Source: Hyphomonas sp. TMED17 (lineage in GTDB: Bacteria; Pseudomonadota; Alphaproteobacteria; Caulobacterales; Hyphomonadaceae). Taken from it: a stretch of DNA of 64,000 nt. A program made the position numbers and the translations under genes. A model generated the notes under the pieces. That model saw only the letters and a list, made by a program, of their open reading frames with translations. It ran no database searches and was not told where the DNA came from. The stretch lies in assembly GCA_002172915.1 (NCBI GenBank), contig NHBW01000005.1, forward strand, positions 2,722 through 66,721. The letters run 5' to 3'. This document shows, piece by piece, positions 1-9,560 of this stretch (position 1 is its first letter; every line of letters starts with the position of its first letter).

Positions 1-248
1 GTGCCCTGTTGTTGTTTGTCGAGCCAGTTTATTATCGGCGTCGTATCGGTCATCCAGCGGCCATCGTCGAGCTCTACGACCGGCATTTGCACAACGCCGG
101 CACCAGCTTTTAGTTTCTTCTCATTGCCCACAGTCGGTGAATAGTCATAGGCGATCGAACGATATCTCAAATAGGTTTCGAGTTTGCCGGTATAATATGA
201 AATTCTGCATCCATAAACGTGCATTTGTTTCGCTTTCACCTTCGTCAT
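1..248 (-). CDS. Glutathione S-transferase-like protein, N-terminal part (runs off the window)
   Basis: Only the first 80 or so residues lie in the window; the gene continues past base 1. The reading frame encodes a thioredoxin-fold start (HVYGCRISYYTGKLETYLR) and then VVQMPVVELDDGRW and TDTTPIINWLD. That is the usual GST pattern: a beta strand, a helix, the cis-proline strand (MPVVELDDG) and the glutathione-binding acidic/Thr-Ser turn (normally ESxAI, here TDTTPI). The start is uncertain. ATG at 248 gives seven extra residues, while ATG at 224 follows an AAGGTG at suitable spacing and begins directly at the first strand. Substrate and C-terminal domain cannot be judged. It could belong to a GST subgroup without transferase activity, since the usual Ser in the active-site turn is replaced. 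Confidence 0.7.
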   Translation of the reverse strand, partial: MTKVKAKQMHVYGCRISYYTGKLETYLRYRSIAYDYSPTVGNEKKLKAGAGVVQMPVVELDDGRWMTDTTPIINWLDKQQQG

Positions 249-281
249 GAGAGCGTTTTGATAACCAGCTCGTTGAGCACC

Positions 282-2180
282 TTAGCTAAACGCCGACCTA
301 ACAAGCCAGATAAGCAGCCGCAGCATTCCGATCAGGATAGCAAAGGCAATAATCGCGAAAGCAATCAGATACCACCGATAGTATGCACTGAGCTTGTCGA
401 TCATATTAATACCGATCTGTTGGGCCGAGTCATAATCAGCAGGCATCGGCAAGACGCCATGGTCGCGCTCGTAAACCGCGTATGCGGCAAGAAGTTCGCG
501 CATTATTTCCGGTTCTTGTGCACTGATGTCAGTGGTTTCGCCGGGGTCACGAACCATGTCGAATAAGCGCCATTTGCCATCACCAACCGGCGCAATGCTG
601 CGAGTGATCTTATAATCGCCTTTATACAGGGCAGAGTTACCGGACACTTCGATCGCGCGCACATCATCATGGGCATAAACGCTGTCTGTGTCGCCTGTGA
701 TAACTGGCAAAAGGCTGCGGCCGGTCATCCGCCGGGACGCATCATCTTCCGGTATCTCGAAATTAAGCATGTCGAGCAGTGTCGGCGTTATATCCGTAAC
801 CATTGCGGGTGAATATATGCGTGTTGGCGTGATGCCCGGACCATAAATTATCAGCGGGGCTCTGATGCCGCCCTCTGTGGCATAGAATTTGAATAGTGCG
901 CCGGGTGAAGCTGCGGCGTTCGCCCATTCCGGGCCGATAAAGCCCCAGCTCCCAACGCCACCAAGGTCTTCAAGCTCGATATGATATCCGTTCAGGGACA
1001 TCCAGGTTGCAAGTCTGAGGTCGTTGTCGCCGCTGCTTGGTTCCGGGCCATTGTCAGAGGTGATTACGAAAATAGTATTGTCATATTCTCCGATCGCGAT
1101 CAGGTGATCGATAAAACGGCCGATGTGAAAATCCATGGCCTCGAGCATCGCGGCATTCACTTCCATTCTGGCCGCATACAACTCTCTGTCTTCGACGCTC
1201 AGACTGTCCCAGTCGCGCGCATGTGCGGGCATTGGTGCGAGTGGTGCGCCTTCGGATATCAATCCGAGCTGTTGTGCTCTGAGGTGGCGGTCAGCTCGCA
1301 TAACATGCCAGCCTTGATCATATACGCCGTCATATCTGGCGATAAATTCCGAGGGCGCCTGAACCGGGATATGTATGGCCTGAAACGGCAGATAGGCAAA
1401 GAATGGCTGATCGCTATTGGTTGCCGCCAGATATTCGATCATTCTGTCGACAATCAGTTCGGATGAATAAAATTGCTCGGGTAGATCTGCAGGTTCGCCG
1501 TCTTCAAACCAGGGGGCATAGGGGTAATAGGGAATATATGTCTGGTCCCGCCAATTATCGGCCCCCGACGCGGCGAGTGCTAAAGAGCGATCAAAGCCGT
1601 GATCATTTGGTAGCTCGCCCGCCTTTTCGCCCATATGCCACTTGCCGCTCATGAGTGTGCGGTATCCAGCGGTTTTAAGATGGTCTGCAATAGTTTTGAC
1701 GCCGGGTTCCAGCGCCATCGTATAACCGGGCTGTCCGCGTTGTTCTTTTGGAAGCACTTCGGGTATCGTTGCAACACCGGTCAGATGATTGTCGAGGCCG
1801 GTCAGTAGCATGGCGCGGGTTGGTGAACATAGGGGTGAAGTGCGATACTGGGTGAAGCTGGCGCCTTGCTCTGCCATTCTGTCTATATTGGGCGTTGCGG
1901 CTTCACCGCCATAAGCTCCAAAGTCCATCAGAGCGGCGTCATCAGCAATAATAACAATGATGTTTGGTGGCGCGACGGGGGCTGGATCAGCGTCACCGGG
2001 CGGGGATGCTTCCGCTGTGCTGGTTTGATCCTCCGACATATCAACGGATGTTTCTGCTATTGACTGCGGGAGGCATACCAAACCGAGCGCTGTAAATATG
2101 ACGGCCAGAAAAATGGCAGGAAAGTCGAATGCCCGTCCGCCCGTCGTATCTGTTCCTTGTTCGGGTGCAATAGACCTCAT
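282..2180 (-). CDS. Membrane-anchored sulfatase (arylsulfatase family)
   Basis: Hydrolyses sulfate esters, probably in the periplasm. The catalytic signature CSPTR (Cys near residue 118) is the type-I sulfatase motif, in which Cys is converted to formylglycine. The metal-binding Asp pair (IIADDAAL, near 80) and a second metal site (TSDNGPEPS) are also present. A hydrophobic segment near residues 20-38 is an uncleaved anchor or signal peptide, and a second one lies at the extreme C-terminus (about 606-628), which is unusual. I chose ATG at 2180 because GGAGG lies nine bases upstream; an upstream ATG at 2252 would add 24 residues but has no clear ribosome site. The substrate is unknown. No formylglycine-generating enzyme or second sulfatase is in the window. 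Confidence 0.88.
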   Translation of the reverse strand: MRSIAPEQGTDTTGGRAFDFPAIFLAVIFTALGLVCLPQSIAETSVDMSEDQTSTAEASPPGDADPAPVAPPNIIVIIADDAALMDFGAYGGEAATPNIDRMAEQGASFTQYRTSPLCSPTRAMLLTGLDNHLTGVATIPEVLPKEQRGQPGYTMALEPGVKTIADHLKTAGYRTLMSGKWHMGEKAGELPNDHGFDRSLALAASGADNWRDQTYIPYYPYAPWFEDGEPADLPEQFYSSELIVDRMIEYLAATNSDQPFFAYLPFQAIHIPVQAPSEFIARYDGVYDQGWHVMRADRHLRAQQLGLISEGAPLAPMPAHARDWDSLSVEDRELYAARMEVNAAMLEAMDFHIGRFIDHLIAIGEYDNTIFVITSDNGPEPSSGDNDLRLATWMSLNGYHIELEDLGGVGSWGFIGPEWANAAASPGALFKFYATEGGIRAPLIIYGPGITPTRIYSPAMVTDITPTLLDMLNFEIPEDDASRRMTGRSLLPVITGDTDSVYAHDDVRAIEVSGNSALYKGDYKITRSIAPVGDGKWRLFDMVRDPGETTDISAQEPEIMRELLAAYAVYERDHGVLPMPADYDSAQQIGINMIDKLSAYYRWYLIAFAIIAFAILIGMLRLLIWLVRSAFS

Positions 2181-2378
2181 GCTTTGTCGCCTCCAACTAT
2201 ATCTTTTTTTTATCCCGGCCTGTTCAGGCATCGGCTTAATTCTGCCACGCAAGGCTCAAAATTATAGCCTGGACTTAAGTGACACTTAGACCGCCAATAT
2301 ATGGGTGTTTAGAAACGAAAGCAAACTCAGGCGTCCGGGCAGGTGATTACGCCAGCTGTCTTTTGCACCAGACACGGG

Positions 2379-2419
2379 CCAGTCAATCGAACCAGTCAAT
2401 CAAACCAGTTAATCAAACC
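2379..2419. repeat. Three tandem copies of a 13-bp unit
   Basis: The unit CCAGTCAATCGAA is followed directly by CCAGTCAATCAAA and CCAGTTAATCAAA, and then the first two bases of a fourth copy. It lies in the roughly 300-base space between the divergent/adjacent ends of the sulfatase (start at 2180) and the helicase (end at 2481). Nothing else recognisable is in that space: no convincing terminator or RNA gene. The repeat may be a slippage product or a binding array. Confidence 0.7.
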
Positions 2420-2480
2420 TTGGATGTTCGCTGCAACCACGAGGCGGGGATGCAGCGCGCTGGTGTTAACGGCGCTGAAT

Positions 2481-4457
2481 TTACTTATTTGTTTTGCGGA
2501 CGATACGGGCAGAAGAGGATTGCGTTGGGGCTGCACTGCGCGGTTTTCGCTTTTTGGCTGCAGCCGTGTCAGGGTTCCATTTTCCTTTGCCTTTATCCTT
2601 TGGGGAGACTTTGTTTTTCGCTTTGCGTGGGTCATCGTCGCGCCAGCGTTGTTTCTTCTTGGGCTTACCTTCGCCTTTTTTAGCAAAGGCTGGCTTGTCG
2701 TCAGGCGGTGCGAATCTCGGCTTTTTGCCTTTGAATGCGGGTTTGCCGCGGCGGTCGCCATTGGTTCGGCCGCCTGACTTGCTTGTTTTGAAATCTTCAG
2801 TATCAGGTCCGGGGCCTTCGGCGCGGTTGATTGTCAGGGTCTTGTCAATCTGGCCGTCGGGCCTAGCCTTACTGATAATGCGATCGGCTGCATCCGGCTT
2901 CAGTTCGACATAGGTGAGCTGCGGCCCAATCCGGATATTGCCGATCTGATCCCGTTTAATGTCACCTGACTTGCATAACATGGGCAAGATCCATTTCGGG
3001 TCGGCGCCTTTGGCGCGGCCGACACTCAGGGTTACCCAGCTGCCGTCCTTGAAGTCCGGTTCCTGCTTGCGCGGCCTTCTTTTGTCTTCATGGGGAAATT
3101 GTTCGCGACTGCGGTCAGCCCGGTCGCGGCGGTCAAAATCATCGGGTAAGGCCTGAATATCTTCTGGTGCCGACCTGCCTTCGCGTTGAACGCGAATGAA
3201 TGCGGCGGCGATTTGTTCCGGTCCGAATTTTTCGAGCAACGTGGCAGCCAGTGGGCGCTCACCATCTCGAATAGAGTCATTAAGCGCGTCATGGGCAAGC
3301 AGCCTTAAATCATCCTGGGCTTCGACATCTGCGACACTTGGCGCATTGCCCCAAGTCGCAGCGACATTGGCATCACGCAGCAGGGATTCCACTCGTCGTC
3401 TTGCACGCATGGGTACGATCAGGGCGCAAACGCCTTTGCGTCCAGCCCGGCCCGTCCGTCCGGAGCGGTGCAGCAGGCCTTCCTTATTCCGCGGGAGCTC
3501 GGCATGGATCACAAGATCAAGTCCGGGTAGATCGATGCCGCGGGCGGCGACGTCGGTTGCCACACAGACATTAGCGCGACCGTCTCGCATCGCCTGCAGA
3601 GCATTGGTCCGCTCTTTCTGGGAAAATTCTCCCGACAAGGCGACAACAGAAAAACCTCTATTATTCAACCGGCTGGTCAGCTTATTGACGGCGTCCCGAC
3701 GTGACACAAACACAATTGCATTCTGGGCTTCATGAAACCGTAGCAAATTGATAATGGCATTTTCGGCATCGTTCGGGACAACAGTCAGGGCCTGATAGTT
3801 GATATCGGCGTGCTGGTCCTCTTTTGAGACGGTGTTTACGCGGACAGCCTGATTTTGATAATTTTCAGCGAGGCGAGCGATCGGTTTTGAAACGGTTGCC
3901 GAGAACATCAAAGTCCGGCGTAGCTCTGGCGCTTCGCCTAGAATATGCTCGAGTTCCTCGCGAAAGCCCATATCCAGCATTTCGTCGGCTTCATCGAGCA
4001 CCACGGCCTCAATTTGTTCAAGGTCCAGATTTCGGCGCCGTAAATGATCAGACAATCGTCCCGGGGTCCCGACGACGATATGCGCGCCGCGTTCGAGGGC
4101 CCGGCGTTCTTCACGCGGGTCCATACCACCAACACAGTTGAGTATCTTGCCACCAGCGTCACGGTAAAGCCATTGCAGCTCTTTTGTCACTTGCTGGGCG
4201 AGCTCGCGGGTCGGCGCGATGATCAGAGCAAGCGGTGCGGCGGCCGCTGGGAGGCGATCTTCGCCTTTAAGAAGGTTAGCTGCGAGCGCGAGGCCAAACG
4301 CAACGGTCTTTCCAGACCCGGTCTGGGCTGAAACCAGCAGGTCCTTGCCGACGAGATCCTTGTCTAAAACAGCTTCCTGAACGGCGGTCAGGTTTTCGTA
4401 TCCACGCGCTGCAATCGCCTGCGCCAGCGGCGTAGGAATCGTATTCTGGTCGGTCAT
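2481..4457 (-). CDS. DEAD-box ATP-dependent RNA helicase, DbpA/DeaD-like
   Basis: Unwinds RNA duplexes, probably in ribosome assembly or mRNA turnover. The full helicase core is visible: Q-motif region, motif I AQTGSGKT (about 44-51), PTRELA (about 82), VLDEADEMLD (DEAD at about 154-157), SAT (about 186), and motif VI HRSGRTGRAGRKG. A domain near residues 470-560 (SWVTLSVGRAKGADPKWILPM) matches the DbpA-type RNA-binding fold that directs such helicases to rRNA. The last hundred residues are very rich in Lys, Arg and Pro, a typical disordered RNA-binding tail. The start has AAAAGG ten bases upstream. The RNA target is not shown by the sequence, so DeaD/CsdA-like or DbpA-like cannot be separated. 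Confidence 0.93.
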   Translation of the reverse strand: MTDQNTIPTPLAQAIAARGYENLTAVQEAVLDKDLVGKDLLVSAQTGSGKTVAFGLALAANLLKGEDRLPAAAAPLALIIAPTRELAQQVTKELQWLYRDAGGKILNCVGGMDPREERRALERGAHIVVGTPGRLSDHLRRRNLDLEQIEAVVLDEADEMLDMGFREELEHILGEAPELRRTLMFSATVSKPIARLAENYQNQAVRVNTVSKEDQHADINYQALTVVPNDAENAIINLLRFHEAQNAIVFVSRRDAVNKLTSRLNNRGFSVVALSGEFSQKERTNALQAMRDGRANVCVATDVAARGIDLPGLDLVIHAELPRNKEGLLHRSGRTGRAGRKGVCALIVPMRARRRVESLLRDANVAATWGNAPSVADVEAQDDLRLLAHDALNDSIRDGERPLAATLLEKFGPEQIAAAFIRVQREGRSAPEDIQALPDDFDRRDRADRSREQFPHEDKRRPRKQEPDFKDGSWVTLSVGRAKGADPKWILPMLCKSGDIKRDQIGNIRIGPQLTYVELKPDAADRIISKARPDGQIDKTLTINRAEGPGPDTEDFKTSKSGGRTNGDRRGKPAFKGKKPRFAPPDDKPAFAKKGEGKPKKKQRWRDDDPRKAKNKVSPKDKGKGKWNPDTAAAKKRKPRSAAPTQSSSARIVRKTNK

Positions 4458-4835
4458 GTGTTGCCTTTTTGTGGCCCGCTATGCTTTGTCCAAAGCCCTG
4501 CGATGCGCTTATCCTGAAGCTGCCTCTTACGCCCTTTATTTACGGTTGGCTATGGCCTGCTTTGAACGTGACTGTTGTTTGATTTTTTCCGGCGGTCACA
4601 GCGCGGGCGACCCCGTCAATGCTGGCATGATTTTGGCGCCGCTATCGATTGTGAGAGGATCGATAAGCCGGGGGGCAGGACGGTTCGTGGCAAGTCCGTC
4701 AGGGACTGGAGGATACTGATTGTCGTTGAAGACTGGCCTCGCCTTGCTGCCGGCGCTGCGTGGGGGGCGACAATTACGGTTAAAGCCCGCAGGCGTGAGG
4801 ATATCGGCTATGGCCAGACCCAGATAATCGCGCGT
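4458..4835. other. Intergenic space without a recognised gene
   Basis: About 378 bases separate the helicase start from the hemW stop. Several open frames cross it on the plus strand, but they are rich in Arg, Cys and Ser, lack ribosome sites and resemble no family I know. No tRNA, 4.5S RNA signature or clear rho-independent terminator was seen. The helicase promoter should lie in the part near 4460-4560. Confidence 0.4.
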
Positions 4836-6005
4836 CTAGGGCGATAGTTCCGCGGCGATATGATCTGCCAGTAATCGGCCTGACTGGGTTAAGGAGAGAT
4901 GATAGCCCTGTTGTTGCAGAAGACCGTTTTGTTTGACTGCTTCGATCTGTGCGTCCGATGGTGTCGGATAGGTTAAAGCCGGTAGTCGCGTCACGTCCAG
5001 ACCCTGTTCGGAACGCAAAGCCATGGCGACGAGTTCGCGAGCGATGTCGAGATTGCTTAGAGCAGTTTGTGCCCCGCCAGTGCCGGTTGCAATACGCTTA
5101 ATATAATCGCCGGGGCGGCGTTCGGCGAGCGTCGCCAGCCTCTGGTGATCGTAGGTTAAACGTCCATGTGCGCCCGGTCCGACACCGATCCAGTCGCCTG
5201 ACGACCAATAGACTTGATTGTGCCGGGACTGAAATGCGGTTGACGCGGCGTGGTTGGAAACCTCGTAAGCAGGCCGCCCGGCAGCATCGCAGATAGCCTG
5301 TGTTAGTTCATAGAGATCGGCCTGATCATCTTCTTTTAAAGGGGTGAGCTCGCCTCGCGCGACACGTTTTCCGAAGGCGGTCGGGGCTTCGATTGTAAGT
5401 TCGTACAGAGACAGGTGGGGCGTGGCCAATTCAAGTGCGGATGCCAGTTCCTGTTCCCATTCGGCAAGTGACTGGCCTGGCCGGGCATAAATCATGTCGA
5501 GGGAAATGTTTTGAAACTGCTCGCTGGCGATATTGACGGCTGATCGTGCGGTTGCCGCGTTATGATCGCGACCAAGGAAACCCAAAGCCGTATCATTGAA
5601 TGATTGCGCCCCAATCGACAGACGATTAATGCCGATATCCGCCCACGCTGCGCAGCTGTCATGACTTATATTATTGGGATTTGCTTCCAGCGTTATCTCG
5701 GCATCTCGCTTTATGCCGAATGTTTCAGCGGCTGTTTGCAGAATTTTGTATATATTCTGAGGCTTCAGCAAAGACGGGGTTCCGCCACCAAAATACACCG
5801 TATCCAATGTCCGATGTGCCGACAGTGCTTGTCGGTGCTGGCGGATGTCGGCACAAATTGCGGTGACAAGGGCGTCGGCACCGCTCTCTTTATTTGTGTA
5901 GACGTTAAAATCGCAATACGGGCAGATGCGCGCACAATAAGGCCAGTGAACATAAAGTCCGAACCCGAAGTTGGGTCCGACAGCCTGCTCAAGTGTAGCG
6001 GTCAT
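4836..6005 (-). CDS. hemW: HemW, radical SAM heme chaperone
   Basis: A radical SAM protein of the HemW/YggW family, which binds heme and passes it to haem enzymes; it is related to HemN but is not a coproporphyrinogen dehydrogenase. The iron-sulfur motif is CxxxCxxC followed by D (C24, C28, C31 in [11 protein letters not shown]), with the SAM-binding GGGTPS further on. It lacks the extra N-terminal Cys typical of true HemN. The length of 389 residues is normal. The ATG overlaps the stop of rdgB by four bases (ATGA), so the two genes are translationally coupled, and the rdgB-hemW pairing is common in alphaproteobacteria. Confidence 0.93.
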   Translation of the reverse strand: MTATLEQAVGPNFGFGLYVHWPYCARICPYCDFNVYTNKESGADALVTAICADIRQHRQALSAHRTLDTVYFGGGTPSLLKPQNIYKILQTAAETFGIKRDAEITLEANPNNISHDSCAAWADIGINRLSIGAQSFNDTALGFLGRDHNAATARSAVNIASEQFQNISLDMIYARPGQSLAEWEQELASALELATPHLSLYELTIEAPTAFGKRVARGELTPLKEDDQADLYELTQAICDAAGRPAYEVSNHAASTAFQSRHNQVYWSSGDWIGVGPGAHGRLTYDHQRLATLAERRPGDYIKRIATGTGGAQTALSNLDIARELVAMALRSEQGLDVTRLPALTYPTPSDAQIEAVKQNGLLQQQGYHLSLTQSGRLLADHIAAELSP

Positions 6006-6601
6006 AATAAATAGGCTTTGAGCTTCTCAAACGCGTCGGCGCGATGGCTCATAGCATGTTTTTTCGCGGGTTCCATTTCACCAAAAGTAATGTCTTCACC
6101 GGTGGCGATAAACATCGGGTCATAGCCGAAGCCTTGTTCGCCTCTCGGGGGCCAGACAAGATTGCCCTCGACTGTGCCTTCGAAGACAAGTTCCTCGTCA
6201 TCCGGCCAAACAATAGCAAGTGCACAAATAAATCGCGCGCTGCGATCATCACTGCCGGTTTCCTGAAGAGCGGTTTCAACCTTCTGCATCGCGCGGTAGA
6301 AGTCGCGCGGCTGTCCCGCCCAACGTGCTGAATAGATACCTGGCATGCCGCCCAGCGCATTAACCGCGAGACCGCTATCATCTGATAGTGCCGGAGCGCC
6401 GGTGGCGATCGCTGCGGCCCGTGCCTTGAGAATTGCATTCCCGGTGAATGTCATTTCTGTTTCTTCGGGTTCGTCGAGATCAAGCTCGATTGCGGATTTG
6501 ATTTGATACCCTAGCGGTTCAAACAGGTCGCACAGTTCAACAACTTTACCCGCATTATGGGTAGCCGCGACAAGCCGGCCGGGTTCTAGTTTTCTTCGCA
6601 T
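6002..6601 (-). CDS. rdgB: XTP/dITP pyrophosphatase (RdgB/HAM1)
   Basis: House-cleaning nucleotide pyrophosphatase that hydrolyses XTP, dITP and related damaged purine triphosphates to monophosphates. The N-terminal [11 protein letters not shown] is the family's triphosphate-binding strand and helix. [15 protein letters not shown] carries the catalytic acidic residues, and GFGYDPMF together with [10 protein letters not shown] are the conserved C-terminal motifs. At 199 residues the length is standard. It is the first gene of a two-gene unit with hemW, and rph lies just upstream on the same strand, a common housekeeping neighbourhood. Confidence 0.95.
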   Translation of the reverse strand: MRRKLEPGRLVAATHNAGKVVELCDLFEPLGYQIKSAIELDLDEPEETEMTFTGNAILKARAAAIATGAPALSDDSGLAVNALGGMPGIYSARWAGQPRDFYRAMQKVETALQETGSDDRSARFICALAIVWPDDEELVFEGTVEGNLVWPPRGEQGFGYDPMFIATGEDITFGEMEPAKKHAMSHRADAFEKLKAYLL

Positions 6602-6785
6602 TGCTTTGCCTTGGATAATGATCAGCTATCGTGTCCTATAGGAGTTTATATATGCGTTAACTCGCTCCGCGGTCCAATCCGATTATGGGATTGACGGACC
6701 GGGCGCGCCCGGCTGCGCTAACCAGAACGACCGGACGGACCCGTATTTCCCCGTGTCGCCGGCGGATCTGGCGGCGCCGCCGGTG

Positions 6786-7511
6786 TCAGGCGAGCGCGTC
6801 AGCCTGCGCTTGAAACAATTCCGCGCACCCTTTTTCGGCGAGCCGCATCATTTGCTCGAACTCTTCGCGTTTTATCGGGCGTTCTTCGCCGGTGCCCTGT
6901 ACTTCAATAAAGCCGCCATCGGAGCTCATAACCACATTCATGTCGGCCTCGGCTTCAGAGTCCTCAGGATAGTCAACATCAAGAACCGGAAAATCCTTGT
7001 ACAAACCGACAGAAATTGCCGCTGCCTGTTTCATTATGGGATTAGTTTCGATCTGTCCTTCTGACTTGAGATACCGGCATGCTAACGCCAATGCCACAAA
7101 TCCGCCGGTAATTGAAGCCGTGCGGGTTCCGCCATCCGCCTGCAGGACGTCGCAATCAATCGTAATCTGGTTTTCGCCGAGCGCATTGAGGTCAACGACG
7201 GATCTTAGCGAGCGTCCGATCAGACGCTGTATTTCCTGTGTTCGGCCCGATTGTTTGCCAGCCGCGGCTTCCCGGCGTCCGCGGGTATGGGTCGCGCGTG
7301 GTAACATGCCGTATTCCGCCGTAATCCAGCCTTTTCCGGTGCCGCGCATCCAGCCGGGGACCTTATCGGTCAGGCTTGCGGTGCACAGAACGTGCGTATG
7401 TCCGAATTTTACCAGACATGACCCTTCGGCATAACGGGTGACCTGAGTCTCCAGGCTAATCGGCCGCAGGGCATCGGCTTGCCGGCCGGATGGGCGTGAA
7501 ACATTGGTCAT
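6786..7511 (-). CDS. rph: Ribonuclease PH
   Basis: Phosphorolytic 3'-5' exoribonuclease that trims tRNA 3' ends. The N-terminus [13 protein letters not shown], the KFGHTHVLC strand, the [12 protein letters not shown] segment, the phosphate-binding [15 protein letters not shown] and the [18 protein letters not shown] block are all characteristic. At 241 residues it has the usual size. It diverges from hrcA across 135 bases. The 184-base gap to rdgB holds no gene that I can see, so rdgB may have its own promoter. AGAGAG precedes the ATG. Confidence 0.96.
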   Translation of the reverse strand: MTNVSRPSGRQADALRPISLETQVTRYAEGSCLVKFGHTHVLCTASLTDKVPGWMRGTGKGWITAEYGMLPRATHTRGRREAAAGKQSGRTQEIQRLIGRSLRSVVDLNALGENQITIDCDVLQADGGTRTASITGGFVALALACRYLKSEGQIETNPIMKQAAAISVGLYKDFPVLDVDYPEDSEAEADMNVVMSSDGGFIEVQGTGEERPIKREEFEQMMRLAEKGCAELFQAQADALA

Positions 7512-7646
7512 ATGGCACTCTCTTTAGCTATCAAATGTTTTGCAATTACGCCTTTGCGTTATTTTTTGCTTGTGTCCAGTTGGAGTTTTTACCAGCTCGG
7601 TTAAGCAGGCGATTGAAACAGCACGTCAACAGCCTTAGTTTGAATT

Positions 7647-8717
7647 ATGGCCGATCAACACTCCCTTTTGCAGTTTCTTGATTCAAGAACCCGGGAAATC
7701 TTCAAGAATATTGTCGAGACTTATCTTGCGACAGGCGAGCCGGTCGGATCGCGAACTGTAGCCAGAACCGGCATCGACCTTTCGGCCGCTTCGATCCGGA
7801 ATGTGATGTCGGATTTGACTGATCTCGGCTTGCTGGATGCGCCGCATATTTCGGCAGGACGGATGCCAACGCATGCCGGTTTGCGACTTTTTGTAGACGG
7901 CTTTCTCGAGATTAAAGAGCCAAGTCTGGAGGCGCGTGAGGATATCGATCAAAGGCTCAGCGATGTCTCTTCGGGGACATCCGGTATCCTGCATGAAGCC
8001 TCGGCTCTTCTATCGGGGCTCTCGGGCGCTGCTGGTCTGGTTTCGTCACCGAAAAATGATACGCCGATCAGACATGTCGAATTCGTGCCTTTGTCACCGA
8101 ATGAGGCATTATGCGTTCTGGTAACCGAGCAGGGCGACATTGAAAATCGTATTCTCACGGTGCCAACGGGTTTACCGCAGACGGTTCTTATCGAGGCCGG
8201 TAATTACCTCGCGGCGAAAATGAAGGGGCGTACTTTGCCGGAGGCGGCTGGTGATATTGAGCGCGAAATTGCCGATCATCGGGCACAGCTTGATAAAGCC
8301 GCCGCAGACCTTGTTCGCCGTGGTCTGGTGCAATGGTCAGGGTCGGTGCCCGGACAGGACAGAAGTCTGATTATTGCCGGGCAGGCAAATTTGTTAAACG
8401 ACCGTCAGACAATTGATGATCTGGAACGGGTTCGGCAATTATTTGAAGTACTGGAGCGACAGCAGGGTGTTCTAGATGTGCTTGATTCGACTCGTGAAGC
8501 CGATGGTGTTCGACTTTTTATCGGTTCGGAAAACAGTCTTTTTCCATTATCGGGTTCAAGCATGATTGTTGCTCCCTATATGAACAGTTCGAAACAAGTT
8601 ATCGGGGCGCTCGGTGTAATTGGTCCAACCCGGCTGAATTATGCTCGAGTTATTCCAATGGTAGATTATACAGCGCGTATTGTCGGGCAAATGCTTGGCC
8701 GGCATGGCAACAAATAG
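7647..8717 (+). CDS. hrcA: Heat-inducible transcription repressor HrcA
   Basis: Repressor of class I heat-shock genes; it classically binds the CIRCE inverted repeat upstream of groESL. The winged-helix N-terminus reads FKNIVETYLATGEPVGSRT and ASIRNVMSDLTDLGLL, followed by PHISAGRMPTHAGLRLFVD, which is highly diagnostic. The C-terminal part has the RLNYARVIPMVDYTA ending of the family. The 356-residue length is normal. It is followed after eight bases by grpE, so the two are co-transcribed. I found no CIRCE element near hrcA, grpE or dnaK by eye, so its target is probably groESL outside this window. Confidence 0.95.
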   Translation: MADQHSLLQFLDSRTREIFKNIVETYLATGEPVGSRTVARTGIDLSAASIRNVMSDLTDLGLLDAPHISAGRMPTHAGLRLFVDGFLEIKEPSLEAREDIDQRLSDVSSGTSGILHEASALLSGLSGAAGLVSSPKNDTPIRHVEFVPLSPNEALCVLVTEQGDIENRILTVPTGLPQTVLIEAGNYLAAKMKGRTLPEAAGDIEREIADHRAQLDKAAADLVRRGLVQWSGSVPGQDRSLIIAGQANLLNDRQTIDDLERVRQLFEVLERQQGVLDVLDSTREADGVRLFIGSENSLFPLSGSSMIVAPYMNSSKQVIGALGVIGPTRLNYARVIPMVDYTARIVGQMLGRHGNK

Positions 8718-8725
8718 AGGCAGTA

Positions 8726-9376
8726 ATGAGCGACGAGACAGTGCAGGACGATCACAATGATATCCCGTCTTCAGCATCCAAAGCGGATCTGAAAGCGGCG
8801 GCGGATGATATTTTGAAGAAGGCGAAAGCCAATGCAGCAAACGATCCGGCATCTGAGACGGATGAACCGATGCAGGATGAACGCCCAATGACGCCGGATC
8901 AGACCATTATGATTCTTGAGGCGGAAAAAGACGAGCTTAGAGAGCAATTATTGCGTAGTCTTGCCGAGGCCGAAAATCTTCGTAAACGTTCAGAGCGGGA
9001 GAAGCTCGAGGCGCGCACCTATAGTATCGAGAAATTTGCGGCAGATTTGCTGAGCGTGTCGGACAATCTGGCGCGCGCACTGGACGCCCTGCCGGCGGAG
9101 GAACGGGAGAATTTCAGCGAGGCTGGAAAGAACCTGCTGGGTGGCATCGAAATGACAGCGAAGGAACTGGAAACTGTTCTTAGCCGGAACGGCGTCAAGC
9201 TAATCGAAGCCGAACCGGGCGGCGCATTTGATCCGAACAAGCATCAGGCTGTTGCGAATGTTCCATCCGAACATCCGGCCGGAAGTATCGCTTCTTTGTT
9301 TCAGGCCGGTTGGCAGATTGGTGATAGGACTTTAAGAGCGGCAATGGTTGCGGTAAGTGCCGGACCCTCGAACTGA
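8726..9376 (+). CDS. grpE: Nucleotide exchange factor GrpE
   Basis: Co-chaperone that releases ADP from DnaK. A charged, probably disordered and then coiled-coil N-terminal half (to about residue 100) leads to the conserved core: LAEAENLRKRSEREKLEA, ADLLSVSDNLARAL, and the C-terminal beta domain GVKLIEAEPGGAFDPNKHQAV with LFQAGWQIGDRTLRAAMV. At 216 residues it is standard. It sits immediately after hrcA and 184 bases before dnaK, placing the chaperone with its partner. The gap before dnaK carries a candidate heat-shock promoter. Confidence 0.95.
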   Translation: MSDETVQDDHNDIPSSASKADLKAAADDILKKAKANAANDPASETDEPMQDERPMTPDQTIMILEAEKDELREQLLRSLAEAENLRKRSEREKLEARTYSIEKFAADLLSVSDNLARALDALPAEERENFSEAGKNLLGGIEMTAKELETVLSRNGVKLIEAEPGGAFDPNKHQAVANVPSEHPAGSIASLFQAGWQIGDRTLRAAMVAVSAGPSN

Positions 9377-9395
9377 AAATCACTAAAGAATACCC

Positions 9396-9423
9396 CTTGA
9401 ATGATAGCCGAGGCTCACCACAT
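9396..9423 (+). promoter_or_regulatory. Candidate sigma-32 (RpoH) promoter for dnaK
   Basis: CTTGAA at 9396-9401 is a perfect sigma-32 -35 element. After 14 bases comes CACCACAT, matching six of eight positions of CCCCATNT. It lies about 140 bases before the dnaK start, in a 184-base gap after grpE that has no other assigned content. This would let dnaK be heat-induced separately from hrcA-grpE. The assignment rests on consensus matching only. Confidence 0.45.
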
Positions 9424-9560
9424 CGAGATCAAGCGAAGTGAACGCGTCCAACCCCCGCAACCACTTCTATGTGTACCGACCCAAGAGCGGCTGGAAACGG
9501 TGCTGCATAGCAGGCCATAAAGAGTAAAAAGCCGCGGCTTAGAAAGAGAGATAAATTATT

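Noticed and set aside
981-1466. Plus-strand open frame inside the sulfatase gene
   Set aside because: Antisense shadow of a clearly coding frame.
4575-4847. Plus-strand open frame between the helicase and hemW
   Set aside because: Arg-rich, overlaps the hemW end, lacks a ribosome site and has no family resemblance.
7512-7646. CIRCE element expected near hrcA
   Set aside because: The TTAGCACTC-N9-GAGTGCTAA repeat was not found in the hrcA upstream region, nor before grpE or dnaK; a partial GGCACTC is present by chance only.
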